DNA from: Trissonchulus latispiculum
Lineage: Eukaryota > Nematoda > Enoplea > Enoplida > Ironidae
Direction: 5' to 3'
DNA length: 64,000 nt
NCBI GenBank assembly: GCA_030248195.1
Contig: JASAND010032069.1
Location: 117,845-181,844 of the forward strand
Part shown: in pieces, positions 1-11,462 of the stretch
How the letters are laid out: each line of letters begins with the position of its first letter
Position numbering within the stretch: the first letter of the stretch is position 1
The notes under the pieces: generated by a model
The model's database searches: none
What the model was told of the DNA's origin: nothing
The model's input: the letters and a program-made list of their open reading frames with translations, nothing else
Made by a program: the position numbers and the translations under genes

Positions 1-440
1 TACTATGTAGTGTTGTTATGATAAATCAAAAACAGAAATCAAAACTGAATCAAAACCAATTTTTGGGTTTTGATTTAATCAAAACTCAAATCAAATATCA
101 AAGCTCAGACAATAAAAAAATCAAAACTCAAAGGCAAAATAATCAAGAAACAAAACCAGAAAAATCAAACTGGGTCTTGTTTCATGACTGATGACTGAAT
201 CAAACCTAGTTTTGATTCAGCGTTGAATCAAAACCTAGTTGCAATGACCTAAAAATCCTAGAAAAAATATCCCAAAAGTCGCCCCCTTCTGAGTTCCGAA
301 AACACAAGCTAAAAATCTGTAAAAATCACAACTTTTAGGGTTTTGATTTATCAAAAATCAAATCAAAACTTCGAGAGTATTGATGAAAAATCCAAAATCA
401 AATCAAAGCTAAATGCTAAAATCAAAATAACACTACTGTG
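1..440. repeat. ATCAAAA-rich degenerate simple repeat
   Basis: Dense degenerate repeats of ATCAAAA/AATCAAAAC on both strands. Similar tracts occur at about 22140-22330 and 26985-27150, each next to other repeats, so this is a dispersed repeat and not Rab exon sequence. No coding content seen. Confidence 0.6.
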
Positions 441-510
441 TTCTTGGTACCGTAACGATACACTTCTTTAAGCAGTAACAGAAATTATATCCAAAATAAA
501 GTTTTCTTAC

Positions 511-587
511 TTGGCCACTGTGATGAACGCTAGCTCTACATTATGACCTGTTTTAGCACTGGTTTCAATGTAATGCGCACCATATTC
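511..587 (-). CDS. RAB37: Rab gene coding exon 7 (ETSAK box)
   Basis: Encodes EYGAHYIETSAKTG then HNVELAFITVAK; acceptor TTTCAG, donor GTAAGA, ending in phase 2. It is the last exon visible; the following C-terminal exon was not recognised in 1-508. Confidence 0.93.
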
Positions 588-3131
588 CTGAAAGTAATGT
601 AAGATTAGAGTTGCAACCATCATCAGTGTAACGTGGGTCGCTACTCGCTTTCTAGTTTAAAACATTTGGTTAGTAAATCTTGTCGTAGTGCTTTACTAAG
701 CAACAAACACTACTTGGACTGCTACAAATTTCGAAGGAGTAGTTTGCAAAACTTTGAAAGAAATCTCTCAAAACTTTAAGAAGTGTCATTTATCGTTTAG
801 ACTTAATTTAGATTTGGAACCCCACTAAAATAAAGATACGAATGAAATCATCTAAACTTTGTGTATTGAAGATTATTTAAATTTCTTTGTATTTTCCTTT
901 ACTAGTGTACTCTATTTAGGCAGCCGAGAATCCCGCCCTGGACAACATCTTTCAATCCTGATTTCAACTTTCACGATGATTAATAACAAAACTAACTTCA
1001 GCAAGCTTCGCAGCAACATCTGAGGGGATCGCTCTGGCATTTGTCATGTCAATTTTGTTTCCTACCAGAATGGCTACCGTATTTTCACTGGCATATTCTT
1101 TGATTTCATCAAGCCATTTCTAAACACACAAACGCACATGGACCGCATGCAAATAAAAGTTAGAATAATTAAATGGAAACAGAGGCTAGCCGAAACAGAC
1201 AGGGCCTGGGTATCGTAGTATCCAATATTTTCTACGTGGGAAAGACTGGATCAAATATGGTTTGCACTCACTCTGACGTTGAGGAAACTGGATTTGTTAG
1301 TGACATCGAAAACCAACAGAATTCCTGAAATAGGAAATTTTCACTTCTTACTTTTATTTAAATTTTTTAATTTTAAAAGAAATGTTAATTAAACTAACAT
1401 AGTAGCCTTTCTATATTGATCCACAATTCATATATCATATTTTATATCAATCGATTCGCTTTCTATTTTTATATGTAGTAAAGAGTCTTTTAATATTTGC
1501 TGAATAACACCATGGTCTTTGTCTAACCGTTTGCATCCCTGTAATATGCATGAGTAATTGAGCGAAATCTTTCTTGGCCCGCCGTGTCCCAGATCTAAAA
1601 CAAAGTGATCGTCTCCTTCTATATTAGAAAATTCCGACTATACGCATTAAAATGTCCAGATTTTCCAACCAAGATTTTACAAAGCATGTGTTAACAAATT
1701 TTTGAAGTAAGACAGTTTACTGGTTTAATAAAACATTCGATGAATGAAGTAACCGGGGTGGACTGGCTTTACTTTAGAAATGGCCTCAACTTAGAAGAAT
1801 ATCTACTGTACGACAATGTGCCAATTACAGTCTGGCCGGAGGTGGCTTTCGGGCGTGAGTCTAAAGTTCACTGACATCTGGGTCCAGAATGCCCTTGATA
1901 AAGCGAAAATAAGATGTAAGCTATTTCCCGGAATCCGAATTTGCACATGCCCGGGTAGGATTTTCCTGGCCCTGGTCCAGGAAAATGTAGGCCTGCATTG
2001 AACTGTAACAGTATCAATATCAACCGTACATGTGCCTGAGGGGTTGGGGGGTGCCCCCCTCAGACCTGGACCTCCCACCCCAAAGGGGTCCCTCATCCCC
2101 CCACCAGAATCCGGATATTTCCGGTTTTTTATTTTTTTTATTTTTTTAGTTGTTTCCGGTTTGTTTTTTGTTCACCCCCCAGAACTTCCTCTCCTGCACA
2201 TGTCTGATATCAACAAGTACATGCAACTGACCTGTAGCTTGGCTTTCAAGCCGTCTACCTCAACCAGCTTATTCTAAACATAGAAGTACATACTATGTTG
2301 AGGCAATGCTGGCAAGAAGAAGGTTCATTGAAAACTTCAGCCAATCACAGACTAGAGTTTATTTGGAGGTAATTGGACAGGAATTCCTAAGGTACAATTA
2401 CTTTAAGCTTGATAATTTCATGCAACTCAATCGCCCTGAGAATTGCCCATTACATTATGCTCTCTACGTTGCTGACAAAATTGCGTAATTTGTAGATATT
2501 AAGCATAATTTGCACCTTCTGTCTCCAGGTTTACCTTGTAGTCCACACCAACTGTTGATATGAAATTGTTTTTCAGGAAAGTGTTGTTCTTGAATCGAAG
2601 AAGCAGACAAGTTTTACCGGTGCAGGAATCACCGATCAGCATTATCTGAAAAAATAGAAACTTATAGTTACATTGTTTCTGCATACATGTTTTAATACAA
2701 TTTAATGTCCTTGTTTGGACAGCCCTCACCTTTTGGCTGTGTAGGCCATTTCCATTTCACCGAATGGTGATAATAATTATAAGCTAATAAGATACGATTT
2801 GAGAAGTGATAACAGGCGGTTTAACCCGTGCCTAGGTTCCTCTATAATGATTTTTCTCGAATCGTATCTTTTCTCAGTCCTTAGTTTTCCGGGTCGTCAT
2901 CACCGTTGCAAAAGGGTGCCTCAAACTAGGCTTTCGTTACTTTTTGCATCACTAAAAATACCGTAAATTTGTCAACTTATTTACTATATACTATTCTGCA
3001 AACAAAATCTACAGTCAACTGGTATTGGTTACCTTTGCAGCAAAATTATAAAATTGACCGTAAGTACTGTCTCTTCTAGTGATGTTAGGATCCGAAGGGA
3101 CACCAAGCTTACAGTTATTCTCTGAGTCCAT
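511..3131 (-). CDS. RAB37: Rab26/Rab37-type small GTPase, spliced, 3' end missing
   Basis: Membrane-trafficking GTPase of the Rab26/Rab37 group, a family linked to secretory-granule and vesicle exocytosis. Seven coding exons in transcript order: 3131-3033, 2645-2535, 2273-2232, 1594-1528, 1324-1272, 1119-997, 587-511. All junctions are GT-AG and the phases match, giving about 190 residues. Visible G-boxes: P-loop GDSCTGKT, switch I ISTVGVDYK, switch II WDTAGQERFRS, NKID and ETSAKTG. The residues FISTVG, THAYYRDA and DVTNKSSF are typical of Rab26/37. The ATG at 3131 is supported by an in-frame TAA twelve bases upstream and by splicing of YNFAAK onto the P-loop exon. The hypervariable tail and prenylation cysteines are not seen; exon 7 ends in phase 2, so the gene continues below 510 or outside the window. 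Rab26 versus Rab37 cannot be settled here. Odd: Cys-Thr replaces the usual Gly-Val in the P-loop. Confidence 0.94.
997..1119 (-). CDS. RAB37: Rab gene coding exon 6 (NKxD box)
   Basis: Forty-one codons from KWLDEIKEYA to AAKLAE, with GNKID as the guanine-specificity motif. Acceptor GTTTAG, donor GTTAGT, both ends phase 0. Confidence 0.94.
1272..1324 (-). CDS. RAB37: Rab gene coding exon 5
   Basis: Encodes GILLVFDVTNKSSFLNVR (the first Gly is split across the intron). Acceptor TTTCAG, donor GTGAGT. This is the beta-4 strand and helix-3 start typical of Rabs. Confidence 0.92.
1528..1594 (-). CDS. RAB37: Rab gene coding exon 4 (switch II)
   Basis: Encodes IWDTAGQERFRS followed by ITHAYYRDAN plus one base. 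Acceptor TTTTAG, donor GTTAGA. It contains the catalytic Gln of WDTAGQE. Confidence 0.94.
2232..2273 (-). CDS. RAB37: Rab gene coding exon 3 (42-nt exon)
   Basis: Fourteen codons, NKLVEVDGLKAKLQ, corresponding to beta strands 2 and 3 between switch I and WDTAGQ. Flanked by TTTAG and GTCAGT. It is too short to be found as an open frame, but it is needed to join exons 2 and 4. Confidence 0.9.
2535..2645 (-). CDS. RAB37: Rab gene coding exon 2 (P-loop, switch I)
   Basis: Thirty-seven codons beginning IMLIGDSCTGKT and ending GVDYK; acceptor TTTTTTCAG, donor GTAAAC, phase 0 at both ends. It carries the phosphate-binding loop and the effector region. Confidence 0.95.
3033..3131 (-). CDS. RAB37: Rab gene coding exon 1
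   Basis: Thirty-three codons, from MDSENNCKLG to YNFAAK, then donor GTAACC. It encodes the divergent N-terminal extension before the G domain. A TTTCAG upstream of the ATG could be a 5'UTR splice acceptor. Confidence 0.85.
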
Positions 3132-5788
3132 TAAAGTGTAATATTACCAAAATTAGACACATCTGAAACTGTAAAACAGAATTGAATTGAAACTAATCAA
3201 TCTAATGAAACTACTGAAACATTTCAACTCTCAAAGCACAGAAAGCTCAGTAGGAAAAACAAAGAATACTGTTCCAATGAAATCAGGAAAGTTCCAGAAG
3301 TTTCACTTTTGTCCGACTGAAAACTGTGTGTACAAACTATGACGTTTGATTTAATCTGACTGAAGTAAACACAAATAGTGTAAGAAGTATATATTTATTT
3401 AGTATTAACTATCAGCAAAACAACTTACAAAATGGCAACTCTGAGATTCCGAGTGTTTCATTCAATTTATTTTTACATTTTTATTTTTATTTTACATAAT
3501 TCTGTCAAAGCTTTATGGTCAATCAACATTTGTTTCACGGTGATATTATATAAAATAGAGCAAGAGTTCAGAACTGATTTTTTTCCTCCATTTTCGGAAT
3601 TCCTGCATTTAAAAACTAACAACTACAGCTTGAACATAGCATGAACGGGACGGGCCTTGAACGTTGAGCGTCAGAAAAGCCATCGACCATTAGTAATAGT
3701 TAGTAGTAGTAGTAATAGTAGTAGTAGTACATGCGAGATCTGTCAGATATGTAGTTGTAGTACAAATTAAATGATAAGAAAATAGTTTTTGACAATCAGT
3801 AAATGGAGTTGGTAGTTAGTTTGTCCTATGCCAAAATATACCTATGCTGCAGTTTCTAGCAGAACTATCATGTTAGTAAAGTCAAGTGAAGACAGCTTAT
3901 GTAAGCTTAAAGTTAGGGCACAGTGAGTAAACAAATGACTATTTCACTGCGTTAGCTATGCAGAGAGAGATTATAAAACCTGCGACAAAGCAGTTTATAA
4001 TACAACGTCTATAGAAGGCACGAAAAGGAAATAAAGGTAGAGACTTTGAGATAAAGCCTATTTCTTGTGATGTCGCATCAGACTGAATTTTGATTTGAAA
4101 TGAGAGTTTCTATGAGAAAAGAACTCTATACTTCTCTGGCTTAGTTTATCATTGTATTAATTATTTACAACGGCATCTTGAATTGGCTTTAGCCTCCCTC
4201 GAATATGATCACCTGCAAACTTTCAGAGGAAAACTTTAGGAGGTAGCAGAAAGAGGGAAACTGAACTGATGTAGGTAGGCTGCACGTGTTCCAAGAGGCA
4301 CTACCTACACAAGTAGTAGTCCTATGATAAGATTTCTTCAGATAAACTAATTTCTAGCACGATACAATCACACGTTCAAAAAGCGAGCCCTCGTGTGGTC
4401 TCTTACATGTCAAAACTGTAGTTAAAAACGGCATTTTTTATCAAACTCCGAGTAATTTACCAAGAATGTACAAGGGGTCAGTCAGTCTGAGAGGAGCTAT
4501 CATAGTACAAAACACCTTACCATTATCTTGGGTAAACTTGGATTTTGATAGTCACGGTAACGTCTGATAATTACTATGTTTAATCATAGTAATTCAGGTT
4601 AACTAAACTCTTCCTCGTTCAAATATTGTAAAAAAACATTTGAATGGTCAGTATCATAACCGCAATACCAACAGAGTGCAGTGAAGTGGCTGGAAACATG
4701 TTCAGTTTATCAGTAAAAAAGGGAGCCTACTCTTCTGTGATGAGATCTAGTGAAAGATCACCTATGAGTTATTTTTAATTTACTATAATTTAACTGTAAT
4801 TTAATTAATTCAACTCCGGTACCCGTCCGAGAATCGTTTCAATGCTGCGTCTATTGTACACAAACAACATACTGTAGTACTGTACTTCTTCTTCCATACC
4901 GTAGCCATAGTTAGTTATATACTGTTTACCATGCCAAGTACAGTTAGCAATCTCGGTCAGAGTGTATGAAACCTACTGAAGCACCACACTTAGTTGAAGC
5001 TAGAAAACAGTAACTGTAAGCAGTGATTGAAATACAGTTTATTACATCTAGGATGAAAGCACAACCAATGGTTTCATGAGAATCATCATAACTTGCTTCA
5101 TATGACAGAATGATTCAATTTTTGCTTCCAAAACAAGCAGAAGCTAAGCTAAGTGATCTGTCTATTGATTTCAGAGAGGTGAGAAGGGAAGAGAAAAAAA
5201 GAAGTGAAAACTTGACGACATTTAAAAGAGAGACGGTCGCCTACCTATTTCATTTCCTACTTTAGAATAATTAGTCACACTGATCAGCTTTAACAGACAG
5301 TCGCCAATAGAATTCTGGATCACTTTATAAAAGGATTTGTCAATTTCAGGCCAACTTCACTTCAGTTGGTGTGTCGTCATGAAAAGATGGGCTGAGGGGT
5401 GGGGGTTTGCTCTAAACTATACATTTTCTGTGATAGTGTCAACTGTCACACAGGGAATCCTACTGGAAGGACCCAAAGAACCAGAACCTTCCCGCTAACA
5501 ATGGGTGGTCTCGAAAGGGCTATTAGATCTAGAGAGTTGCCAAGCTCTAATTTGCCTCCGAAAGAAGACTGTTAAATTGGCCGACGGACCATTACATATC
5601 AGTTCAGCCCTGATAAACAGGCGGTCAGAACTCAGGATCATTTAACAATATTATATTCTTCTTTTGGAAACTTTTCCGTCACAGTTCTTTCAGTATTAAA
5701 GGAATTAAGCATGAAAAAGTTATCATCTTCTAGACGTTCACCTGATACCATTAATTTTATTAATACGTATTGAAAATGGGTCCTTTTA
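3132..5788. other. Upstream region of the Rab gene, no gene seen
   Basis: AT-rich sequence upstream of the Rab start codon. It should hold the Rab promoter and 5'UTR, but I cannot place a TATA box or transcription start. It contains a (TAG/TAGTAG)n microsatellite at about 3691-3730. Small open frames here lack any recognisable domain. Confidence 0.5.
3691..3730 (+). repeat. TAG trinucleotide microsatellite
   Basis: About 40 bp of tagtag/taatag repeats, interrupted by single changes. Confidence 0.8.
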
Positions 5789-5795
5789 GTATTAC

Positions 5796-5862
5796 CAAGA
5801 GTGCATAATTGCACTATTATTAAGAAGAAAACTAATATATAGAAGAAAATCATGGACTCTTG
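5796..5862. mobile_element. Minimal 67-bp CAAGAGT-family element
   Basis: Begins CAAGAGTGCATAATTGCAC and ends in CATGGACTCTTG, the inverted termini of the family described at 23480-24025. Flanked by a perfect 7-bp duplication GTATTAC (5789-5795 and 5863-5869). The interior is only about 40 bp and includes AGAAGAAA motifs shared with the larger copies. Confidence 0.8.
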
Positions 5863-7027
5863 GTATTACGTACATCCAAAACCAGGAAGATATATGCAGT
5901 AGCCGAAGACGTAGGAAAAACTTGGGAACACTTTATATAAAGTGACAGCACAGCATATCTAACATAATAGATAAGCTATATTTTTAATGTAATAATGAGT
6001 GCCTTTTTAGAATTGGTTTATCTAACCTAGTTCCGTGCATCCTACTCACTATTTATTTCTAGTTCAAAAGGCATATTAAGCATTATCACAGTGACAGTGC
6101 CACATAAGCCGGTCTAGTGAACCACTACAGAGCGGTCATAGCTAGAATAATCTGCATCAGAAAACCTGAAAAATAGATACCACAAAAATATGATAGATGC
6201 CTGATAAAGTCCTAGGTAATTATTCAACGGTTTATTAAGCCAACCGTTAAAGCTTAAATAAAGCTTAAATAGCTGTATCCTGAAATCCATGAGAAGAGCT
6301 ATTATTTAAAAAAAATAAATGAGGTAACCTGTCCCCGGCTGGCATACCAAATACGCTGGGAAGAAATTAAAAGCTAAACATGAGAGCTAAGACCTTAGAT
6401 CTCTTATCTGAGGCAGAACCCTTTGCCATGTAAAAGAAGAAGTAATGAGCTCGGAGGTTTACCTGGGCTCAATTATAATGCCCACTGTTTAGAGCTTAGT
6501 TTAGCTAATTGCAACTAGCAAAGTGAAATAGTAGAAGGTATGTAGAAACCTTTCAGACGGAGCTGAGGTCTTTCCCTATCAAACCTTCCCACAATTATAA
6601 TGAAATTAGCCGCTGTCAAAGCCACGCATTTCATCTAGAAATCCTTCCCTAATTATATAAAGTCCTCCCAGTTTTCACTCAAAATTCGACTCAATGGGTG
6701 GTCTAACGCATTCTCCTTAGATAGAAGAAAAGAGAGAGATACTAAAATGGATTATGTTCTGCCTTCAGGTTCAGACTGTGATGAGAAAGAAGTAGCTTCT
6801 TCAAAAACTTCCGGACCCGGAGCAAAATAAGCACACACTCTCAAAATAGGGTAACTCTCTCTCACACTGCGTATAGAGGAAAAGTGTAATATGACTGATG
6901 TAAGATAGAGCTCCATTTCCGACCGTTTTTAAGACAAACGTAATGGACAGACACTTAAACCTTGATCAATGAACACTGTTTACTTTTACTACAGCTGTAC
7001 TAGGTTCAGTTTATGTCGTAGTAATTT

Positions 7028-8490
7028 CTGTATTCAGTAAATACTGTATTTACTGGCCGATTTCAGTAAATACGGTATTTACTAGTAAGAATGGTATTTT
7101 CTTTAAACTTCCTATGTTTACACGTAAATACCATTTTTACTGAAACTCGTCCAGTAAATACTGCATTTTCTAGTAAATTCTGTATTTTGTCTTAAACGAC
7201 ATTATCTTTGTGTGTGGCTAGGGGTTCAAAGGTCATGCCGACGTCATATTTAAAGCCAAAAGATAGGTCAGACTACACTCTTAGAAATGTTCCAGTAGAA
7301 ACTACAGGAATTACTTTTGTACATGATAAATACAAAAGCTTTTGTAGAAATTACAGGTTAAGTCTTACAATTTCTACAGGACGTCGTTGGTAGTTTTTAT
7401 CGGACCTGCTTAGGTAGAATGGATTACAGGTTAGACCAGTATTCAATACAAATGAAACCTGTAGTTGTCACTGGTTTACAGGTCTATTCCACTGCAAAGT
7501 ACTCGATACGCTGATATTGCAAATTGAGTATATAAGGGTGGCAGTGATCGTAATTTTGAAGACTTAAATTTTTGAATTTTTTAAAATTTTTAGTCTTTGA
7601 ACACCCCGTGTGTGAATTTTTTGTAACGACCGCTCCCTGCCGAAAATATTTTGGGAGGAACTCCCAGCACCTGCCCACCTTTTTCAAATAACAGGCCGCT
7701 CCAGTAAAATTTACAGGTCATGCAAAAACTATCTGATTTATAATTGTCAAAAGTTGAAACTATAGATGTAGCGGGGCTAGTAGGTTTTCCTAAGTACTAA
7801 CACCGTTACCACGCCCAGACGTAGCGGACGCGGAGACCGTGGCACAGATGGATAACTGACCGACTACAGGAGACGGTCGGTAGCCTCGCCAGATAATATA
7901 CGCAGGGGCAGATCCGATCCTAAGGGTGAGATGGCTCGCACTCTCACTCACTCAGAATACCTAGCAGGAGCTCAGAAAGACTTAGCCTAACTAAATACAC
8001 TTTAATAAAAGGATGAAACAACAAGTTATAATTATAATATAACAACAAAGTGAGAATTTGACTCCCCTAGTGAGAATTTCCCCCAATCACGTAGCTCCCA
8101 AGTCACGAGGGGGGGGGGGAACCCACCCAATCCCAAACATACACGTTGGGGGAGCTACGTGACTTGCAAACGTGTCCCAGCCCAAGGTGATGACGTTATG
8201 ATAAGCCAAGCGGGTAGCTATGCTAGCTACAACCGCCAGCAGCGGAAAGGTTGACCGTGTGTCACCTTGATCCGTTACATAGATTTCTTTAGTATTTTTA
8301 CAGGAAACTCCTGTAATAAAAACTACAGGTTTGCTTAGTATTTTGTACAGGAAACCTAATTTTTACTATTCGAGAGGCCGGTACGAGAGGCCAGTAAAAA
8401 TACAAAAGCTACTTTTGTGGAAAATACAGGATACTCCGCTAGTGACTGACCGCACAGGAGCACTTTTGTAGAAAATACAAGTATTACTTG
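7028..8490. repeat. Cluster of short palindromic motifs
   Basis: Repeated near-palindromes CAGTAAATACNGTATTTACT in 7028-7190, then TACAAAAGCTTTTGTA (perfect 16-mer at about 7332) and many TTTCTACAGG/CCTGTAGAAA-like words to 8490. No terminal repeats or duplication could be assigned. Confidence 0.4.
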
Positions 8491-8589
8491 CAGTTCTGGA
8501 CATCACAAAATATCGGTGCAGTCACTGCCATAACCTAGGTTAATTTAGCTAATGATTTAATGGAGTTCACTTCACAACTCTTTAATAAT

Positions 8590-9035
8590 TTTTAAAAACT
8601 TTAAATTTTAGTTTGATAAGGGGGAACCAAGGGTAACCGAAAATTTTGTTGAAAACTTGCATACCGGGGTTTTCAGGGGCGAGCACGAATCTGAAATCCG
8701 TTTTTCAACTCAGCTTTTCGTTAGCTCAGTAAAGCTCGCATGTTAAGCTTACAACTTTAGCTTATACTGAGCTAACGAACTGAATAGAAAAATGGATTTC
8801 AGATTCGTGCTCAGTGCCCCACCCTGTATGCAAGTTTTCCAATTTCTTTCAAGAAATTTTTCGCTTCCCCTTCACCAAACTAGAATTTAAGATTTTTAAA
8901 GGTTTTTTTCAATTTTCAATTTTTTGAATTTTTGAATTTATAAGCCTCCCTCCAGTAGGTACCCATACAAAATTTCAAAGTTATTGATCAAAAAACAAAA
9001 GTTATGACTGGGGGGGAAGCGCAAAAGACCCGATC
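8590..9035. repeat. Palindromic dispersed repeat (copy 1)
   Basis: Imperfect inverted repeat around a centre near 8745. The left arm contains GAGCACGAATCTGAAATCCG and the right arm its reverse complement. The outer right part (AAATTTCAAAGTTATTG followed by a G-run and AAGACCC) matches 34190-34260. The same repeat forms 33765-34260, and a fragment lies at 26220-26290. Confidence 0.65.
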
Positions 9036-9294
9036 ATTGTACCGATTCAATAATCAATGGTTTGTTAGATGTGCATGAAAGATTGCCCTTTCGTTTCAAT
9101 TATTTTCTCAATAGATCTGAACCATAGCTGGTATGTATGTAACTCTCAAAAATTTTAGAATTCAGCATAGCTTGCTAAGTGCGTGAAAATAAAAGCATAC
9201 TTTGAGATTTCCTCCTGCAAATTGACTTCAGCACACTTGTTCTCTGACTTGTTATACTCATTTTACGTTCTACTCGATACTTGTTCGTTTCTCA

Positions 9295-9594
9295 ATGGAG
9301 TTTGGAAACTGCAGTAGAGACTGCGATTCCTGCGATCATCCGCCGTTGATTGCACCTGGCGCCGGAGCCCCTCCGGTAATTGTGCCCAAACCGGCTGTTG
9401 AAGTGGCCAGTTTCAGTTTCGACTTTTTCCCCTTTTTTGGGATGGGCATGGGAATGTATCCGATGTACGGCGGATATGGGATGTGCTATCCTGGATACGG
9501 ATATCCGGGATATGGATATCCGGGTTATCCCATGTACGGATATGGATATGGCCCCAGCTACTACGGTTGCTATCGACCGTGGGGGTGGTGGTAG
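9295..9594 (+). CDS. Gly/Tyr-rich small protein, function unknown
   Basis: Intronless 99-codon ORF. Residues 1-20 are Cys/Asp-rich (CSRDCDSC), residues 20-40 are Pro/Ala-rich, and the C-terminal half is a low-complexity Gly-Tyr-Pro tract with repeated GYPGYGYP and MYGYGYG, ending GWW. No signal peptide or membrane segment is evident. The GC content is clearly higher than in the flanks and there are no stops. Such tracts occur in scramblase- and annexin-type N-termini and in structural GY-rich proteins, but no family is recognised. The ATG is the first in the open frame. Upstream there is an AATAAAAG TATA-like word about 100 bp before the ATG; no close AATAAA follows. Confidence 0.5.
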   Translation: MEFGNCSRDCDSCDHPPLIAPGAGAPPVIVPKPAVEVASFSFDFFPFFGMGMGMYPMYGGYGMCYPGYGYPGYGYPGYPMYGYGYGPSYYGCYRPWGWW

Positions 9595-10093
9595 TAGAAA
9601 GATGTATGCGATGCGAAAGAGTTGAAAGAATTTAAATATTTGATGAAGTTTTCACTAAAAATATTCTATTACATTTATATATACTAGTATAAACTGCAAC
9701 ACATACAGCGGTTGAATTTTAGTAAACTATAATGTATGTATGTAATTAAGTGATTTCTTATAAATTTTTTAGTGGCTACAACAGGACGTTGGCTCATGGA
9801 TGGATAATGCCAAAAATATATATTTCAAAGTGTGCTTTTCCAAACTCAGAGCTATTAAGCTCAGAAAATTATTCAAGTTGGATAATTGTCCAAGAGTTTG
9901 GTCCTTGACATTATCCCTTTAATTGTAATTACATATCTTCTATTTTCATTTTTTCAATTTTTAAATCTTTAAAACTAATTGCACTTTAGTTTTTACTTTT
10001 TGAGTCAACAAGTTTAACATAAGAATAAATAGTAAATTAATTAAATAAGCGTGATTTCTTCATCACAGACCAAAATCCATTAACGATTCTATG
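9595..10093. other. AT-rich spacer, nothing recognised
   Basis: AT-rich sequence between the Gly/Tyr-rich ORF and the stop codon of the minus-strand gene ending at 10094. It may hold the 3'UTRs of both genes. No repeat structure seen. Confidence 0.4.
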
Positions 10094-10586
10094 TTATTCG
10101 AGTGCTGGCGGCGACTTAGTTTCTGGTCGAATCGCATTAATTCGAATCCCATCCACGTCAACCGGAGCTTTGCTCATTTTTGCCTGAAATTGGACACAGT
10201 CATTATCAATCAAATCAACATACAATAACTAACTAAAAACTAACAAAAAATCACGACAACGTACTTGACATTTGCCCACAGTCATATCCTGCAGCAAACA
10301 CAACCGAACAAGTCAAATGCCGTTAAATTCGAGTAAGGTATTACATGAAAATAGCAGTCATCATCTGGCGTTGAACGTACTAATTGCTTTTTTAAACCTT
10401 GAATTTGATTTATATAATTGGCTTCTTTCATACTTTCGTATTTCAATTTAATTGTTTTCTCAATCAGTCACACCAGACCGACCGCATTTTAAAATTAGGT
10501 CTATTAATGAAGCAATAAAGCAACCTCTTCGATTAGTCGACGGAATCGATTTATTGATTTATCAAATTTGGCTACATCAGGACTGT
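10094..10586 (-). CDS. C-terminal part of a small spliced gene, unknown function
   Basis: Three consecutive exons with matching phases. 10586-10525 (TTTCAG acceptor) encodes SPDVAKFDKSINRFRRLIEE; 10288-10265 (TGCAG acceptor, GTACGT donor) is a 24-nt exon encoding DMTVGKCQ; 10183-10094 (TTTCAG acceptor) ends with GIRINAIRPETKSPPALE and TAA. The donor after the first exon is GTTGCT, which is weak. The sequence looks like the amphipathic helix and tail of a small soluble protein. I do not recognise the family, and the upstream exon with the start codon was not found. The regular phase joins and lack of stops favour a real gene, but a chance chain of short ORFs is not excluded. Confidence 0.5.
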
Positions 10587-10919
10587 CTGAAACAAAATAT
10601 CTTGATCAGAAACTGAGTTTAATCTGTATACTTTAGTACTAAAAAAGAAAAATTTGTTTGTCTGTCGAATACTCAATTGTCAGACAATCAACTAATTATC
10701 TGCAAGAGCACACACAAACTACATAATATCAAGAGTAGATGATAGGAAGAGTTTGACACGGGACTCTTCCTAGGGTAATTATCCTGTCAGATGTTCTGCC
10801 CATTAAGGCCGAAATCTCGGGGGGGGGGTGCTTATTGTCTATTGGGTGTTAGTGTCTTAGGCCCATGTCAAGATAAAAGTCACTTTTTGATGCATTCTGA
10901 TCTACCACTTGATTTTCTT

Positions 10920-11190
10920 GAAGCTTTTATTTTCATGGGGGTTCTTGGGGTTCTGGGAGTTCTTAATCTTTTGTAGAGTTTTGGTCTATAACTATGTTTA
11001 GTTTCATTTTTTGATGGGGGTTCTGGGGGTTCTTGGAGGTTCTTAACTTTTCGAAGAGATTTGATCCGTGACTTCATATAATTAGTTTCAAATTTTTGAT
11101 GGGGGTTCTTGGGGTTCTGGGGGTTCTGAAATTTTTTTCAGGAGATTTGATCCTTTACTGCATAGTTTTAAGTGTTTTCTGGAAGTTCTG
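10920..11190. repeat. Tandem repeat, about 80-90 bp, G/T-rich
   Basis: Three to four units sharing TGATGGGGGTTCTTGGGG-like starts and a GAGATTTGATCC-like core (about 10930, 11018, 11100, 11170). A related word reappears at 20685 on the other side of the LTR element, consistent with insertion into or beside this repeat. Confidence 0.6.
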
Positions 11191-11462
11191 AAGGTTTTGG
11201 AGTCCGGGTGTACCGAAAAGTGTGCGCGTTGTCTGGGCTTAAATTAAGGACGAACTTGTTGTTCTTGTCGTCAGCTTTCGATTGATACCCATATTGTGGA
11301 TATTGGATGTTTCATACGCAGAATTGTCAGTCTAAGTTTATGAGAAAAACCAGGAGGACCCCCCCCAGTACACCCCGGTTATATGCTACAAATTTGATGA
11401 CTGAGATACATATTATACATATGTACATATTATAAACATATCATGTCTGCTGAAGTACCTGC

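Larger units (their letters stand above)
5870..9294. other. Intergenic repeat-rich region, no gene seen
   Basis: No credible coding sequence. Holds a cluster of short palindromes (7028-8490), an inverted pair CACGTAGCTCCCAA / TTGGGGGAGCTACGTG around 8090-8162, and a copy of the palindromic repeat also found in the loop of the giant foldback element (8590-9035). Confidence 0.5.

Noticed and set aside
2032..2277. Plus-strand frame opposite the Rab third exon
   Set aside because: It lies antisense to a supported exon and consists of C/T-run low complexity.
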